Below are positions 8,389 through 15,109 of a DNA stretch of 15,138 bases, piece after piece. The stretch comes from Pseudanabaena sp. UBA1465. Lineage in GTDB: Bacteria > Cyanobacteriota > Cyanobacteriia > Pseudanabaenales > Pseudanabaenaceae. Location of the stretch: assembly GCA_002325645.1 (NCBI GenBank), contig DCSN01000258.1:30228-45365 (forward strand). The letters run 5' to 3'. A program made the translations under genes and the position numbers. The notes under the pieces are model-generated. The model was not told the DNA's origin. It did no database searches and was given only the letters and a program-made list of their open reading frames with translations. The first letter of the stretch is position 1. Each line of letters begins with the position of its first letter.

Positions 8389-8799
8389 TTATGGGAATAA
8401 GATCGTAAAACCTTCTTGAGCAAAGTGTTTGTCATGGGTCAGCACTTCCAAAATACCCATTCTCTGCATCACAATCATTGAGTAGCAATCGGTAAAGCTG
8501 TAACCTTTGTCTAGCCGATCGCGATATAAAGTTAATACAGCCTGTCTGATATCAGCGTCATGAGAAATTAGCTGGATTGCGCGATCGATTGCTATTCTCT
8601 CACTGAGGCTAAAAGCGCGTCCTCTCAAAAAAGCACCTTTACTACCAAAGAAGTTTAGAACCTCGTCAACTACGGGTTCTGTTGTCACCAGTTTTATGTT
8701 TGGATTAGCTTGCCCAAATTGGATGACTTGTTTGTAGTCTTCGCCATTGGTATTTAAAAGTGCGATCCAGTAATAGGTATCAGCAAAGACTATTCTCAT
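8389..8799 (-). CDS. PIN-domain ribonuclease toxin (VapC-type)
   Basis: A 136-residue PIN domain, the fold of VapC toxins that cleave RNA with Mg2+ held by conserved acids. The expected acids are present: D7 in FADTYYW, E46 in VVDEVLNFF, D104 in SFTDCYSM and D123 in LTHDKHF. The length is standard and there is no export signal. Its ATG overlaps the stop of the upstream antitoxin by 4 nt (8796-8799), the translational coupling usual in toxin-antitoxin operons. The set of acids suggests an active nuclease. The RNA target cannot be read from sequence. The PIN call is firm; the toxin role is inferred from the pairing. Confidence 0.88.
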   Translation of the reverse strand: MRIVFADTYYWIALLNTNGEDYKQVIQFGQANPNIKLVTTEPVVDEVLNFFGSKGAFLRGRAFSLSERIAIDRAIQLISHDADIRQAVLTLYRDRLDKGYSFTDCYSMIVMQRMGILEVLTHDKHFAQEGFTILFP

Positions 8800-9065
8800 G
8801 GTTGTTTTGGTGCGCCATAGAGGTAGTGATCGTGGTTTCTGGCGCTATCGGTTGGGAGTTTGGCAAGTTCTTCGGGTGGGGCATCTTGCATTAATTCTTG
8901 AGCGAATTCCCAGATTGGTTGTTGTGGTGTTTGGCGATCGACTACTTCAGGTTCTACAAAGCAATAATTTCTGCTTCTAGCAAAAAGCAAAAAATCTAAA
9001 ACCTCTTTAATCAGTGGTTCTGAACTATGTTGAATTTCTCGTAAAAGTTGTTCTCTAGCTGTCAT
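8796..9065 (-). CDS. VapB-type antitoxin (DUF2281-like)
   Basis: An 89-residue partner for the PIN toxin that follows it with a 4-nt overlap. The N-terminal half (REQLLREIQHSSEPLIKEVLDFLLFARSR) is helical and matches the pattern of DUF2281-type antitoxins. The C-terminal half (about residues 50-89: WEFAQELMQDAPPEELAKLPTDSARNHD) looks like the extended tail that wraps around a PIN toxin. The start is supported by GGAG 7 nt upstream on the minus strand. The gene begins 42 bp after the preceding PIN gene (9108-9530), so both modules may share a transcript. By family behaviour the antitoxin complex may repress its own promoter; no operator is evident. Confidence 0.8.
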   Translation of the reverse strand: MTAREQLLREIQHSSEPLIKEVLDFLLFARSRNYCFVEPEVVDRQTPQQPIWEFAQELMQDAPPEELAKLPTDSARNHDHYLYGAPKQP

Positions 9066-9107
9066 TGGCTCACTCCGTTATTTGGTTGGGTATCTGTGTC
9101 AAAGTTT

Positions 9108-9530
9108 CTAAGGTTTATTATCAGGAAAAATTACATCAAATGAGTTGCGATCGCTAATTCGATAAAACAGAAAATCTGAATCTAAAGTCAAAATCTGCTT
9201 TATTCCTGTCTTTTCGGCGGCAATGACTAAGGTTGCGTCGGCAAGATCCATTGGGCGATCGCGATATTGTGACATCAAGGCAAATAATCTTTCGTAGTCT
9301 TCTGTTTGAATTTGAAATACTTGCACCATTTGATTTAGAAGCAATTTGGCGATTTGCTGTTGCATTGCCCATCCGCCACGATGCAAGGCTAAATACATGG
9401 TTTCAGTCAAGCAAGACCATGTGGTTAATAGTGGTTGCTTTGTTTTTCGGACTGCTTCTTTACAGGCTTGGTGTTTGGGTTGGGATTGATCGCATAGGCA
9501 TAATAAAACTCCTGTATCACATAAAATCAT
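9108..9530 (-). CDS. PIN-domain ribonuclease toxin (VapC-type), second module
   Basis: A 140-residue PIN domain with the usual acids: D5 in ILCDTGVL, E43 in CLTETMYLAL, D95/D98 in MDLADATLV and D117/D119 in ILTLDSDF. It belongs to a different PIN subgroup from the toxin at 8389-8799: the motif spacing differs and the sequences are clearly unlike, so this is not a recent duplicate. It overlaps its antitoxin by 4 nt (9527-9530). RNase activity is expected from the family; the substrate is unknown. Three cysteines lie in the first 25 residues (LCD, CLCD), which I note only as composition. Confidence 0.88.
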   Translation of the reverse strand: MILCDTGVLLCLCDQSQPKHQACKEAVRKTKQPLLTTWSCLTETMYLALHRGGWAMQQQIAKLLLNQMVQVFQIQTEDYERLFALMSQYRDRPMDLADATLVIAAEKTGIKQILTLDSDFLFYRISDRNSFDVIFPDNKP

Positions 9531-9814
9531 AGCTCTAGCCCTTGTTTGCGATATTTATCAATTAGTAGGGCTGTGTAGTCATTTTGTGGTGTTTGGGTTG
9601 TGGTAGGTATTGGCATAGCTTCACATTCTGCAAACCATTGTTCCCATTTTGCAGCCCAGTCAATTTCTGGTTGTATGGGATTTGTGATGCTGTTGATTGG
9701 TGTGTCATGTTGGACATATAGCCCTAATGCTTCAATAATCGCAATATTAAGGGGTTTACCTTTGTTTTGGATGATATTGCTGAGTTCATCAGGTATTTCA
9801 ATGGTAATTTGCAT
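9527..9814 (-). CDS. VapB-type antitoxin, second module
   Basis: A 95-residue protein beginning MQITIEIPDELSNIIQ, a beta strand followed by helix as in ribbon-helix-helix style antitoxins. A tail (EIDWAAKWEQWFAECEAMP, about residues 49-67) is probably the toxin-binding part. The stop overlaps the PIN start by 4 nt. On the minus strand AGGAG sits 8 nt before the ATG, within a leader (AGGAGTTTAACCCATG) nearly identical to that of the orphan antitoxin at 8352. Upstream lie heptanucleotide tandem repeats and then the 3' end of the CHAT-TPR frame, so it may have its own promoter or be read from upstream. Confidence 0.78.
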   Translation of the reverse strand: MQITIEIPDELSNIIQNKGKPLNIAIIEALGLYVQHDTPINSITNPIQPEIDWAAKWEQWFAECEAMPIPTTTQTPQNDYTALLIDKYRKQGLEL

Positions 9815-9832
9815 GGGTTAAACTCCTATAGT

Positions 9833-9871
9833 CTATTTTCTATTTTAAACTTTTTCCTTTTTCCTTTTTCC
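9833..9871. repeat. Two adjacent heptanucleotide tandem repeats
   Basis: CTATTTT occurs twice (9833-9846), then AAAC, then TTTTTCC three times (9851-9871). On the minus strand this reads as GGAAAAA units followed by AAAATAG units, just ahead of the ribosome site of the antitoxin at 9814. Heptanucleotide tandem repeats between genes are known from filamentous cyanobacteria. The copy number may vary between strains. Confidence 0.75.
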
Positions 9872-9875
9872 TTCT

Positions 9876-9983
9876 CTAGCCTCCTAGCTCTCTAATCCTA
9901 TCGCGAGAGTTGTTATACCATTCTGTATTACCTTGCTGTTGATAGAGTTCCGATGCTTTCCGAAAATCTGCCAAGGCATTTCA
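9876..9983 (-). pseudogene. In-frame TGA and 34-codon continuation of the CHAT-TPR gene
   Basis: Directly after the TGA at 9981-9983, the same frame stays open for 34 codons to a TAG at 9876-9878. It encodes NALADFRKASELYQQQGN and ends in RDRIRELGG. This is the second helix of a TPR plus a capping tail, as found at the C-terminus of many TPR proteins. The TGA falls in the turn between the helices of the last TPR. A one-base change from CGA (Arg) or TGG (Trp), or a sequencing error, would explain it. Stop read-through is possible but unsupported. The ancestral gene most likely spanned 9876-11807. Confidence 0.8.
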
Positions 9984-11807
9984 TTTTTCCCCTATCTGTT
10001 GATATGTATTCCCTCTATTATGGTAAGCATCCGCAAGGCTTCTGGCATCCCAATTATTATTAAATATGATCGCTTTAGTAAAGTCATCTATTGCTTCTTG
10101 TGTGTTACCTAAACTTGCCATAACTATTCCGCGATCACAATGTGATTCAGAGTCATTTGCTTTAAGTTCAATAGCAGATGTAAAAGCTACAACAGACTCT
10201 CTTGGACAACTAAGCCCATAGAATAAGATTACCCCGTGTGTATGGTTAGCTGCGGAAGATTTAGGATTAAGTTCAAGAGAATGTTTAACATCTATTAATG
10301 CTCCTTGACTATCCCCTATCAGGTATTTTGTCCATGCTTTGGTATTGTAAGCAATGTGAGAACTAGGATTCAAGCGAATTACTTCGTTATAGTCTTCAAT
10401 TGCCCCTGCTTTGTCTCCTAAAGCAGATTTAGTTAAACCACGATTGTAATAAGCCTCGGTATGTTCGGGATCAAGACGAATTACTTCGTTGTAGTCATCA
10501 ATTGCCCCTTCTTTATTTCCTAAAGCAGATTTAGCTAGACCGCGATTGTAATAAGCTTCAATATATTCAGGGTCAAGACGAACTGCTTGGTTATAATCGG
10601 CAATTGCCTCCTCTCTGTCTCCTAAAGCAGACTTGGCTAGACCCCGATTATAATAAGCATCATTATATTCAGGATCAAGACGAATGGCTTCATTGTAATC
10701 CTCAATTTCCCCTTCTTTATCTCCTAAAGCAGACTTAGTAAGACCTCGATTATTAAAAAACATAGCATCTTTAGGATCGAGTCGAATAGCTTCGTTATAG
10801 TCAGCGATGGCTCCGTGTTGATCTCCCAGATCACTTTTAACATTACCGCGATTGTTGAAAGCAGCAGAATTATTGGGATTAATTCGGATTGCCTCACTGT
10901 AGTCAATTATTGCTCCATAATTATCTCCACTCTCATGTTTTTCTATGGCACGATCAAAATAGGTGTTTTTATTTTGAGAAGGATAAAGAATTTGTTCTAA
11001 AAAATCGTCTAAATCATAAGGAAATCCGCTTGGACTATTTGAAGAATATATTCTGGTGGCTAATTCTGAAATAGTGTTTCCTTTTTTCCGCAATATCAGA
11101 ATCTTTGAGGCTTCATCATTTGCAAGATCAAACTCGATCGCCACCTTCCCCCATTTAAAAGCACTTTCATAACCCTTCCCCGCCCCGATCGCATCATAAA
11201 AACCCTGCGAAAACTTAATTGCCACATTATCCGCCACCTGATCGCGCATCCCAATCGTAAAGGGAGTATTTGCCGATATCGCATCACCCTGCACATCCGA
11301 ATAACAAGCATTCAACACCACACATTCCAAATGCTCATCACAAAGTTGCAACAAATTCGCCAGTGGTTGCGCGGGAACAAATTTAATCTCATCAGAATTA
11401 GTGGAACGCGATCTCACCTCCCCACTATCCGAACGATATATCGCCCCCGCCGACTCATCACTCACAAATAACAACCCCTGCTCCCCCGCACCATGACCGC
11501 TAAAATGCAAAACATGGGGTTCCACATCCAACAAAGCACGGCGCAATTCTGAAGGAGTAGCCGCCAGCCGATATTCCACCACAAAATTGTCGCGTTTGCG
11601 CGATCGCCTTAACGCCTCTTGGATTGTTTTCACCTCATGATCCAACTTCAAAGGAGACGATCCCAAAGGATTAGCCGCTACTACCAAAATCCTGACGCGA
11701 TCGCCTGACTCTGCAAGTCTTTCGGCAATCCCAATATTGAGATTCTGTACATTCACAGTACCGCCCTGCACGTTAATACCAATTTTTTCAGCCAAGGGAT
11801 CGGTCAT
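9981..11807 (-). CDS. CHAT-domain (caspase-like) protein with TPR array, C-terminally interrupted
   Basis: A 608-residue protein. Residues 1-28 hold a short segment, INVQGGTVNVQNLNIG, of the kind seen before CHAT domains in some cyanobacterial proteins. Residues 38-225 are a CHAT domain, a caspase/separase-like protease fold, with the expected catalytic pair H105 (HFSGHG) and C168 (VVLNACYS). From about residue 281 come ten TPR units of 34 residues; the five at 315-484 are almost copies of each other. The tenth is broken by the stop codon. CHAT-TPR proteins usually act as sensors or proteases activated by a partner bound to the TPRs, in some cases in defence; here the partner is unknown and there is no CRISPR system nearby. 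It lies between two toxin-antitoxin loci on the same strand. No good ribosome site precedes the ATG. Confidence 0.88.
   Translation of the reverse strand: MTDPLAEKIGINVQGGTVNVQNLNIGIAERLAESGDRVRILVVAANPLGSSPLKLDHEVKTIQEALRRSRKRDNFVVEYRLAATPSELRRALLDVEPHVLHFSGHGAGEQGLLFVSDESAGAIYRSDSGEVRSRSTNSDEIKFVPAQPLANLLQLCDEHLECVVLNACYSDVQGDAISANTPFTIGMRDQVADNVAIKFSQGFYDAIGAGKGYESAFKWGKVAIEFDLANDEASKILILRKKGNTISELATRIYSSNSPSGFPYDLDDFLEQILYPSQNKNTYFDRAIEKHESGDNYGAIIDYSEAIRINPNNSAAFNNRGNVKSDLGDQHGAIADYNEAIRLDPKDAMFFNNRGLTKSALGDKEGEIEDYNEAIRLDPEYNDAYYNRGLAKSALGDREEAIADYNQAVRLDPEYIEAYYNRGLAKSALGNKEGAIDDYNEVIRLDPEHTEAYYNRGLTKSALGDKAGAIEDYNEVIRLNPSSHIAYNTKAWTKYLIGDSQGALIDVKHSLELNPKSSAANHTHGVILFYGLSCPRESVVAFTSAIELKANDSESHCDRGIVMASLGNTQEAIDDFTKAIIFNNNWDARSLADAYHNRGNTYQQIGEK
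10356..10865. repeat. 102-bp tandem coding repeats (five TPR units)
   Basis: Five consecutive 102-bp units encode TPRs 2-6. The string cctaaagcaga begins at 10417, 10519, 10621 and 10723, exactly 102 bp apart, and most neighbouring bases also agree. Such DNA-level similarity suggests recent duplication or gene conversion inside the array, and the unit number may differ between strains. Confidence 0.85.
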
Positions 11808-11855
11808 AATGCTATAAATTACGAACTATCACATTATCGTTAGATTTCGAGTAAA

Positions 11856-11871
11856 TTACAAGTATTTGTAA
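11856..11871. promoter_or_regulatory. Small palindrome upstream of the CHAT-TPR gene
   Basis: TTACAA (11856-11861) and TTGTAA (11866-11871) form a perfect inverted repeat around GTAT, 49 bp before the CHAT-TPR start, in an AT-rich gap. Its size fits an operator for a dimeric regulator, but no regulator is identified and a chance match in AT-rich DNA is possible. It does not match the cyanobacterial LexA box as I know it. Confidence 0.25.
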
Positions 11872-11933
11872 AATTAGCAAAGGTAAAATCTGATTGAGGC
11901 AGCGATCTTCAAAGTTCAGTTTTACTCAGGCGA

Positions 11934-12320
11934 TCAAAACTCAAGCTCTTGTTCAAGAATATCTAAAAGCTCCTGAATGCTTAACGAATCACCTGAAATA
12001 ACATTTTCCTCTGACTCAACATGAATATGATGCGGAAAATTAGGCAGATTTGGAAAATGAGGCACATTGTCCCAACGTTTGCGTAAGTTAGAGCGATCGC
12101 AGTCCATCCACTGATAGCGATACCGCGTTGTTGTAACAATATTCTCCATAATCTTAAAATACTCAGCAATTTCCAAAAAGTCATCATTACTAAGCGTCAC
12201 CCTTGCCCGAAAATAACCGCGATCGCCAAAATCTAATTCTTCAACAATTGTAAAAGCAGCGATCACACTGCTGGAAATCAGTCTAGATTTAATATTTTCA
12301 AGATATTGACGAGCTTCCAT
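11934..12320 (-). CDS. TumE-like toxin (DUF6516 type)
   Basis: A 128-residue protein from the ATG at 12320, starting MEARQYLENIKSRL. The frame is open further upstream, but that would overlap the preceding gene and the extra residues look unlike the family. The body (TIVEELDFGDRGYFRARVTL, RYRYQWMD, KRWDNVPHFPNLPNFPHHIH and the end SIQELLDILEQELEF) fits the TumE/DUF6516 family, as I recall it, of toxin-antitoxin toxins common in cyanobacteria. The histidine-rich PHFPNLPNFPHHIH stretch may form the active or metal-binding site; that is inference. It follows its likely antitoxin by 5 bp with no strong ribosome site, suggesting coupled translation. The biochemical activity is not known to me. Confidence 0.78.
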   Translation of the reverse strand: MEARQYLENIKSRLISSSVIAAFTIVEELDFGDRGYFRARVTLSNDDFLEIAEYFKIMENIVTTTRYRYQWMDCDRSNLRKRWDNVPHFPNLPNFPHHIHVESEENVISGDSLSIQELLDILEQELEF

Positions 12321-12325
12321 AATGG

Positions 12326-12643
12326 TTATTGTCTTTTTGGCTGTAACACCTGCAAACGCTCTTGAACAGATTGCCAAAGCTCATAAAAAACACTCCATTC
12401 AAAATAATCAATATCATCACCTAAACTACCTTCACTAAATCTTTGATAGAAAATATCCGAAGACATTTGATACTGAAGTTCGTATGCTTGTAACTTTGTT
12501 TGGAGTTCAGAAGCTTGCTTAAGATTATTAGCTCTTTCTAACTCAATGATCTTATTCAGAGAACGATCGATTAAATTACTTCGATAGCCCCGTTGATAAA
12601 GTGAGTCTAGAATTTGTAAGGGTTCAGAAGTTTGTGAAATCAT
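12326..12643 (-). CDS. TumA-like antitoxin
   Basis: A 105-residue helical protein from the ATG at 12643 (MISQTSEPLQILDSLYQRG). The frame extends to 12775, but the extra N-terminus would begin inside the bidirectional terminator and looks like a chance extension. The central part (IIELERANNLKQASELQTKLQAYELQYQMSS) is a long helix, probably for dimerisation. The C-terminal part (SDIFYQRFSEGSLGDDIDYFEWSVFYELW) matches the TumA-like pattern that precedes TumE toxins. It lies 5 bp ahead of the TumE-like gene on the same strand. Read-through from the DAHP synthase gene upstream should be blocked by the terminator at 12764-12794, so a promoter is expected between 12644 and 12763; TATAAAAC just before the start may belong to it. 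Confidence 0.78.
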   Translation of the reverse strand: MISQTSEPLQILDSLYQRGYRSNLIDRSLNKIIELERANNLKQASELQTKLQAYELQYQMSSDIFYQRFSEGSLGDDIDYFEWSVFYELWQSVQERLQVLQPKRQ

Positions 12644-12763
12644 AGTTTTATACCCTTTTTCCAAAATGACCACAGTTAACAGCCACACAACATCAAATAT
12701 AACTCGTCCATTGTGTAGCCAGTCTAAACATTCTGCAATCCCATTGCCAACTTGGTTTATGCT

Positions 12764-12794
12764 AAAAAAAAGCACCCCAAGGGTGCTTTTTTTT
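12764..12794. terminator. Perfect bidirectional intrinsic terminator
   Basis: Eight As, GCACCC, loop CAA, GGGTGC and eight Ts (12764-12794) form a perfect 14-bp stem with a T-run on either strand. It overlaps the stop codon of the DAHP synthase gene (12793-12795). It terminates that transcript and insulates the TumA/TumE-like operon beyond it. Confidence 0.92.
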
Positions 12795-13950
12795 ACAAAC
12801 GACTTGCTCTAACCGCCTCAGCTAAATCTGTTAAAGTCTCAACGGTCTGCTCAAAATTAATGCAACCGTCAGTAATACTTTTTCCATATTCCAATTTCGC
12901 TAAATCGTGCAAAGGTTGTTTGCCACGATTGAGATGACTTTCGAGCATGATCCCGACGATATTTTCGGAACCATTACGCACCTGCTCCGCAATATCCTGC
13001 AACACGATGGGCTGATTTTTGTAATCCTGACCGCTATTGTCATGACTGCAATCGACCATCATGTAGGGCAGTAAATTGCGATCGCGTAAACGATTGGCGA
13101 TCGCCTCCACATGAACCTTGTCATAATTAGGACCTTGCTTACCGCCACGCAAGACAATATGTCCGTCGGGATTACCTGTGGTGGTGACAATGCTCGATCG
13201 CCCCTCATTGCTGACACCGAGGAAACGGTGGGGCTGACGCGCCGACAGCATCGCATTAATCGCGACATCAATGCCGCCATCCGTGCCATTTTTGAAACCG
13301 ACGGGCATCGATAAGCCAGAGGACATTTCGCGGTGGGTTTGGCTCTCAGTCGTTCTTGCGCCGATCGCTGTCCAAGAAATCAAATCCGCTAAGTACTGCG
13401 GCACAATCGGATCGAGTAATTCGGTGGCACTGGGCAAGCCTAATTTTGCGACATCCAGCAATAGCTCCCGCGCCATGCGAAGCCCGTAGTTAATATCAAA
13501 TGTGCCATTGAGATGGGGGTCATTGATTAGACCTTTCCAGCCGATGGTGGTGCGAGGCTTCTCGAAATAGACACGCATCACGATTTCGAGAGCATCACTA
13601 ACACCATCGCGGAATTTGGCTAATTTGGTAGCATATTCCTTAGCAGCTTTGACATCGTGAATTGAGCAGGGACCAACCACCACTAAAAGGCGGCGATCGC
13701 TACCGTTTAAAATATTACGGATGCGATTTCTAGCACCAGAAACTACCTTAGCGATCGCGGGCGTAATCAGTAATTCGGTTTTAATTTCCACAGGCGCAAG
13801 CAATGGACAGGTTTCGACCACATGGAGATCACTGGTCTTGATTTGCTCTAAATCTTGATCTAAATCTTGATCTAAGTTGGCATCTAGTTCTGATATTTCT
13901 TGACTCAAAACTTGGCTGGTTTCAGTTGATGGCACGCTATTTAACTCCAT
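12793..13950 (-). CDS. 3-deoxy-7-phosphoheptulonate (DAHP) synthase, class I
   Basis: Joins phosphoenolpyruvate and erythrose 4-phosphate to DAHP, the first step of the shikimate pathway to Phe, Tyr and Trp, in the cytoplasm. The 385 residues align well with E. coli AroG/AroF/AroH: metal ligand C95 in VVVGPCSIHD, RVYFEKPRTTIGWKGLINDP, IGARTTESQ, GFKNGTDGG, the VDCSHDNSG and MLESHLNRG ligand segments, and YGKSITDGCI near the end. It is about 35 residues longer than E. coli AroG; the extra is an acidic N-terminus (residues 1-40) containing DQDLDQDL. No internal Met would give a shorter start before the conserved core. Which aromatic acid inhibits it cannot be decided here, so aroF, aroG and aroH are left open. 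It is a monocistronic gene, divergent from the peptidase. Confidence 0.95.
   Translation of the reverse strand: MELNSVPSTETSQVLSQEISELDANLDQDLDQDLEQIKTSDLHVVETCPLLAPVEIKTELLITPAIAKVVSGARNRIRNILNGSDRRLLVVVGPCSIHDVKAAKEYATKLAKFRDGVSDALEIVMRVYFEKPRTTIGWKGLINDPHLNGTFDINYGLRMARELLLDVAKLGLPSATELLDPIVPQYLADLISWTAIGARTTESQTHREMSSGLSMPVGFKNGTDGGIDVAINAMLSARQPHRFLGVSNEGRSSIVTTTGNPDGHIVLRGGKQGPNYDKVHVEAIANRLRDRNLLPYMMVDCSHDNSGQDYKNQPIVLQDIAEQVRNGSENIVGIMLESHLNRGKQPLHDLAKLEYGKSITDGCINFEQTVETLTDLAEAVRASRL
13849..13872. repeat. 12-bp tandem duplication in the DAHP synthase N-terminus
   Basis: TAAATCTTGATC occurs twice in a row (13849-13872) and a diverged third copy follows. On the minus strand the unit encodes the repeated residues DLDQ, extending the acidic N-terminal tail. 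The 12-bp unit keeps the frame, so copy number could change without harm. Confidence 0.8.
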
Positions 13951-13961
13951 ATAAATATCTA

Positions 13962-13990
13962 CTTATACTTTAGCGCCCCAATGGGTTTAA
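13962..13990 (-). promoter_or_regulatory. Possible promoter of the DAHP synthase gene
   Basis: On the minus strand TATAAG (13962-13967) could be the -10 element and TTAAAC (13985-13990) a weak -35, with 17 bp between. The -10 would place the transcript start very close to the ATG at 13950, leaving a short leader without a ribosome site. The -35 match is poor. Confidence 0.35.
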
Positions 13991-14013
13991 CGTATCCTAC
14001 CGATGCGCTTTTG

Positions 14014-14124
14014 TTACAACAAACTAAAAATTAGCTTCAGCCACTCTCCTTTAGGGTAAAAAGCGCCTCATTTTACCTTTGCGATAGAATGAACTAGAAA
14101 TAAATCGCGAATATTACAACAAAC
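14014..14124. promoter_or_regulatory. Intergenic regulatory candidates upstream of the M48 peptidase
   Basis: TTACAACAAAC occurs twice, at 14014-14024 and 14114-14124, exactly 100 bp apart, the second 10 bp before the peptidase start. Between them lie an inverted repeat GGTAAAA (14055-14061) / TTTTACC (14071-14077) with a 9-nt loop, and TAGAAT (14085-14090), a possible -10 element for the peptidase without a clear -35. No gene is seen in the 184-bp gap between the two divergent genes. Confidence 0.35.
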
Positions 14125-14134
14125 GGATAAACCT

Positions 14135-15109
14135 ATGCCACGTTATACAGGAATTTCTAGCGAAGCCTTTCGACATCCCCTCGATCGCCAAGCCGAACAA
14201 GCCCTCCGCAGTGTGCCGGGGTTTGACCTCGTGGCGGGTAAATTTGTTGAGTTTATGTACGAGCGTCCGCAGACGATTTACCACATCGGCAATAGCATTC
14301 AGGTCAGTCATCGTCAATACGCCACGATTCATCGCATTTTTAGGGAATGTGTTGCCGATCTCGATGTCCAACCTGAACCAGTTCTATTTGTCTCCCAAAA
14401 TCCTGTGGCAAATAGTTACGCTCTCGGCAAAGATCATCCCTATATTGTGATTAATTCAGGATTATTAGATCTTCTGACGGAAGAAGAAATTCGGACTGTG
14501 CTTGCCCATGAACTAGGTCATATCAAGTGCGGTCACACGACCTTAATTCAGATGGCGATGTGGGTGATGAGTGTAGTTTCGACGATTAGCGAAATGACCT
14601 TTGGTTTGGGCGGTATCGTCAGCAGTGGTTTGATTTACGCATTTTTTGAATGGCGGCGTAAGGCAGAATTATCCAGCGATCGCGCCGCATTTCTAGTCAC
14701 CGACAACCTAGATACGGTTCTCTCCACGATGATGAAGCTATCGGGTGGAAGTTCTGCTTTTGCCCATGAGTTGAGCTTGACTGAATTTATCCGTCAATCG
14801 GATGCTTATCAAGAACTCGATAAAGACAATCTCAATCAGATCTATAAATTCATGCTCTACAACGGTTTTGGTGCTGGCTCGATGCTCAGTCATCCCTTCC
14901 CTGTTGAGCGCGTTCACTATATCCGCGATTGGGCAGATTCGGAGGAATATCGCAATATCAAGTCTGGCAATTACAAGCGCGGTGACACGACTGGGGCAGT
15001 GGATGTTTCGCAAACTCCTAAAGAGGAAAACAAGTCAGAAACCGAAGCCGATCGCCTCAAGCGTCAAATTGATGAACTCCAAGATCAAATCAATCGTCTC
15101 AAACGTTAA
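14135..15109 (+). CDS. M48-family zinc metallopeptidase
   Basis: A 324-residue peptidase of the HtpX/Ste24-related M48 family. It has the zinc motif HELGH (H125, E126, H129) and the third ligand E178 in AELSSDRAAFL, with D182 following as usual. Residues about 143-170 (MAMWVMSVVSTISEMTFGLGGIVSSG) are hydrophobic and may dip into or span a membrane. There is no N-terminal signal peptide and none of the two N-terminal membrane helices of HtpX, so it is closer to the stand-alone cyanobacterial M48 proteins. The C-terminus (from about 300: EADRLKRQIDELQDQINRLKR) is a short coiled coil, probably for oligomerisation. A role in protein quality control is inferred. It is divergent from the DAHP synthase gene; only 29 bases follow the stop. 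Confidence 0.92.
   Translation: MPRYTGISSEAFRHPLDRQAEQALRSVPGFDLVAGKFVEFMYERPQTIYHIGNSIQVSHRQYATIHRIFRECVADLDVQPEPVLFVSQNPVANSYALGKDHPYIVINSGLLDLLTEEEIRTVLAHELGHIKCGHTTLIQMAMWVMSVVSTISEMTFGLGGIVSSGLIYAFFEWRRKAELSSDRAAFLVTDNLDTVLSTMMKLSGGSSAFAHELSLTEFIRQSDAYQELDKDNLNQIYKFMLYNGFGAGSMLSHPFPVERVHYIRDWADSEEYRNIKSGNYKRGDTTGAVDVSQTPKEENKSETEADRLKRQIDELQDQINRLKR

Noticed and set aside
10356..10865. Regular repeats considered as a CRISPR array
   Set aside because: The 102-bp period is the TPR unit of an open coding frame; there are no short repeats with unique spacers and no cas genes.
12644..12775. Longer start for the TumA-like antitoxin (adds 44 residues)
   Set aside because: The start would lie within the perfect terminator, and the extra residues are unlike the family; the ATG at 12643 fits better.
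14114..14371. Minus-strand open frame of 85 codons over the start of the M48 peptidase
   Set aside because: It is opposite a well-supported gene, and its protein shows no family features.
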